DNA of 64,000 nucleotides, taken from positions 1,302,001-1,366,000 of the forward strand of contig CBDFIY010000003.1 of NCBI GenBank assembly GCA_965248335.1, written 5' to 3'. The notes under the pieces were generated by a model that worked only from the letters and a program-made list of their open reading frames with translations, searched no databases and was not told the origin of the DNA. The translations under genes and the position numbers were made by a program. Shown here piece by piece: positions 62,985 to 64,000 of the stretch (position 1 is its first letter; the number at the start of each line of letters is the position of its first letter). Source of the stretch: CAKMZU01 sp965248335 (GTDB lineage Bacteria; Pseudomonadota; Gammaproteobacteria; Pseudomonadales; DT-91).

Positions 62985-64000
62985 ATGTATCGTAAAGTGG
63001 CCGGTATCGTCATAGGCGCAGCAGCAATTCATGGAAGTTATGTCGCAGCGCTGGGGCTAGGCGAAATGACTATGCGTTCTGCATTACATCAGCCACTCAA
63101 CGCAGAAATCAAACTAACAAATACGGGTGATCTCGACGCCGATCAAATTAGAATTCGTTTAGCCGATCAAAGAGCGTTTGATATGGCAGGCGTTGAACGG
63201 ACATATTTTTTAACTAACATGCTTTTTAATGTGGTGCGTGATGCTAATGGTGATGCCGTCATTCAAGTAACCACCAAGAAAAGCGTGAAAGAACCTTTTT
63301 TAGATTTTTTAGTCGAAGTACGCTGGCCAACAGGAAAAGTCGTTCGTTCTTATACAGCTTTGGTTGATTTGCCCGTTTATGACACCAGTGATAAGCCTGT
63401 TATCAATCGCTATTCTGCGCCTCAGCAGCAATCTCAACCAGCGTCTACGAATGAAACTTACAGTCAGCCGAATCAAGTTGAAAGCTTCAGCTATAATCAG
63501 CCGAAAGTGGCAGCGGTGCCTCTTCAACCTACTGATCCTGATGGTACCTATCGCATTAAAAATAATGATACCTTATGGGAAATTGCTAAAAAAGTGCGCC
63601 CTTCGTCTGATTTGTCTATCAGTAAAACGATGCTGGCATTGCAGAGGAATAATCCCAATGCATTCCCTGGCAACAATATCAATCGCATCAAGTCAGGCTC
63701 TGTTTTAAGAATTCCAACGGCGGCTGAAATTAATCATTTGAGCAAACAAACAACGGCTGCAATTATTTCTGCACAAAATAAGCAATGGCAAGGTGCGCAG
63801 CTTAATGCGACAGAAGCCGCAGCTATCGCGGCACCACCTGTATTAAAAGAAGAGGGACATTTGAGCCTTACATCATCAGGTGCAGGGCAAAGTGATGGTA
63901 CGCAAGATAAAGGCGCTATGCAGGCAGGCGTCACGGCGACAAATGATGAGGCGTTAGCGGTTACTCAGCTTGAAAATGATGAGCTTAATACCAAGGTTAA
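62985..64000 (+). CDS. fimV: FimV-like peptidoglycan-binding pole-organising protein, 5' part
   Basis: The frame is open from the ATG at 62985 (AAGGTAGGG just upstream) to the window edge, 338 complete codons plus two bases, so the C-terminus is missing. The start is a signal peptide ending AALG-LGE. The FimV N-terminal domain follows (MTMRSALHQPLNAEIKL, then FLDFLVEVRWPTGKVVR, about residues 28-130). After a Gln/Ser-rich linker (about 145-175), a LysM-like domain reads YRIKNNDTLWEIAKKVRP (about residues 189-206) with VLRIPT. FimV/HubP proteins organise type IV pili, flagella and chemotaxis at the cell pole. It is the usual gene after asd-usg. Confidence 0.92.
   Translation, partial: MYRKVAGIVIGAAAIHGSYVAALGLGEMTMRSALHQPLNAEIKLTNTGDLDADQIRIRLADQRAFDMAGVERTYFLTNMLFNVVRDANGDAVIQVTTKKSVKEPFLDFLVEVRWPTGKVVRSYTALVDLPVYDTSDKPVINRYSAPQQQSQPASTNETYSQPNQVESFSYNQPKVAAVPLQPTDPDGTYRIKNNDTLWEIAKKVRPSSDLSISKTMLALQRNNPNAFPGNNINRIKSGSVLRIPTAAEINHLSKQTTAAIISAQNKQWQGAQLNATEAAAIAAPPVLKEEGHLSLTSSGAGQSDGTQDKGAMQAGVTATNDEALAVTQLENDELNTKV

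Overview
The window reads as the chromosome of a moderately AT-rich gammaproteobacterium. The gene neighbourhoods resemble those of Pseudomonas/Oceanospirillales-type bacteria: barA/gacS next to cysM-relA-mazG; nadK, a phosphoesterase, a rhomboid, yeaC, then pepN; gltA divergent from sdhCDAB; rnr-rlmB; and a LysR gene divergent from leuCDB-asd-usg-fimV. This synteny is recalled, not searched. I saw no rRNA or tRNA gene, CRISPR array, plasmid or prophage module. The species cannot be fixed from the sequence.

Layout. 1-2.1 kb: a small unknown gene and a complete IS256-family insertion sequence. 2.1-4.6 kb: an organophosphate-type MFS transporter whose stop codon is supplied by the IS end, and a patatin-like phospholipase. 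4.6-16.8 kb: an envelope/secreted-protein island with a 13-repeat Ig-like protein, an alpha/beta hydrolase, a 1280-aa lipoprotein that looks like a bacterial BPI-like (TULIP) lipid-binding protein with calcium-binding repeats, and a calcium-repeat/beta-helix protein with a C-terminal membrane tail. 17-28.6 kb: core genes (cardiolipin synthase, BarA-type hybrid kinase, cysM, relA, mazG, adk, hemH, tsaB, uppP). 28.5-36.8 kb: membrane transport and accessory genes (MscS channel, frameshifted BCCT transporter, aminopeptidase P, POT peptide transporter, two unknown proteins). 36.9-47.8 kb: rlmB, rnr, an RDD protein, alanine dehydrogenase, nadK, phosphoesterase, a rhomboid lacking its catalytic residues, yeaC, pepN. 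48.1-57.4 kb: rubredoxin, citrate synthase, succinate dehydrogenase, a small secreted protein, a DUF1302 outer-membrane protein, a LysR regulator. 57.5-64 kb: leuC, leuD, leuB, asd, an asd paralogue, and the 5' part of fimV, which runs off the end.

How genes fit together. gltA and sdhCDAB supply adjoining TCA-cycle steps and are divergently transcribed. leuCDB supply the last leucine-pathway steps beside a LysR gene. relA and barA are global stress and signalling regulators. uppP and cls serve envelope lipid metabolism. The 4.6-16.8 kb island is the least ordinary part: several large exported proteins in a row with lipid-binding, calcium-binding and repeat architectures and no recognised pathway genes.

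Mobile and repeat DNA. A short inverted-repeat element (82-128 bp, TA-flanked) occurs four times in full and once as a half copy; one copy forms the C-terminus of MscS. A separate 137-bp element with 20-bp inverted ends and a 4-bp direct repeat lies at 36.7 kb.
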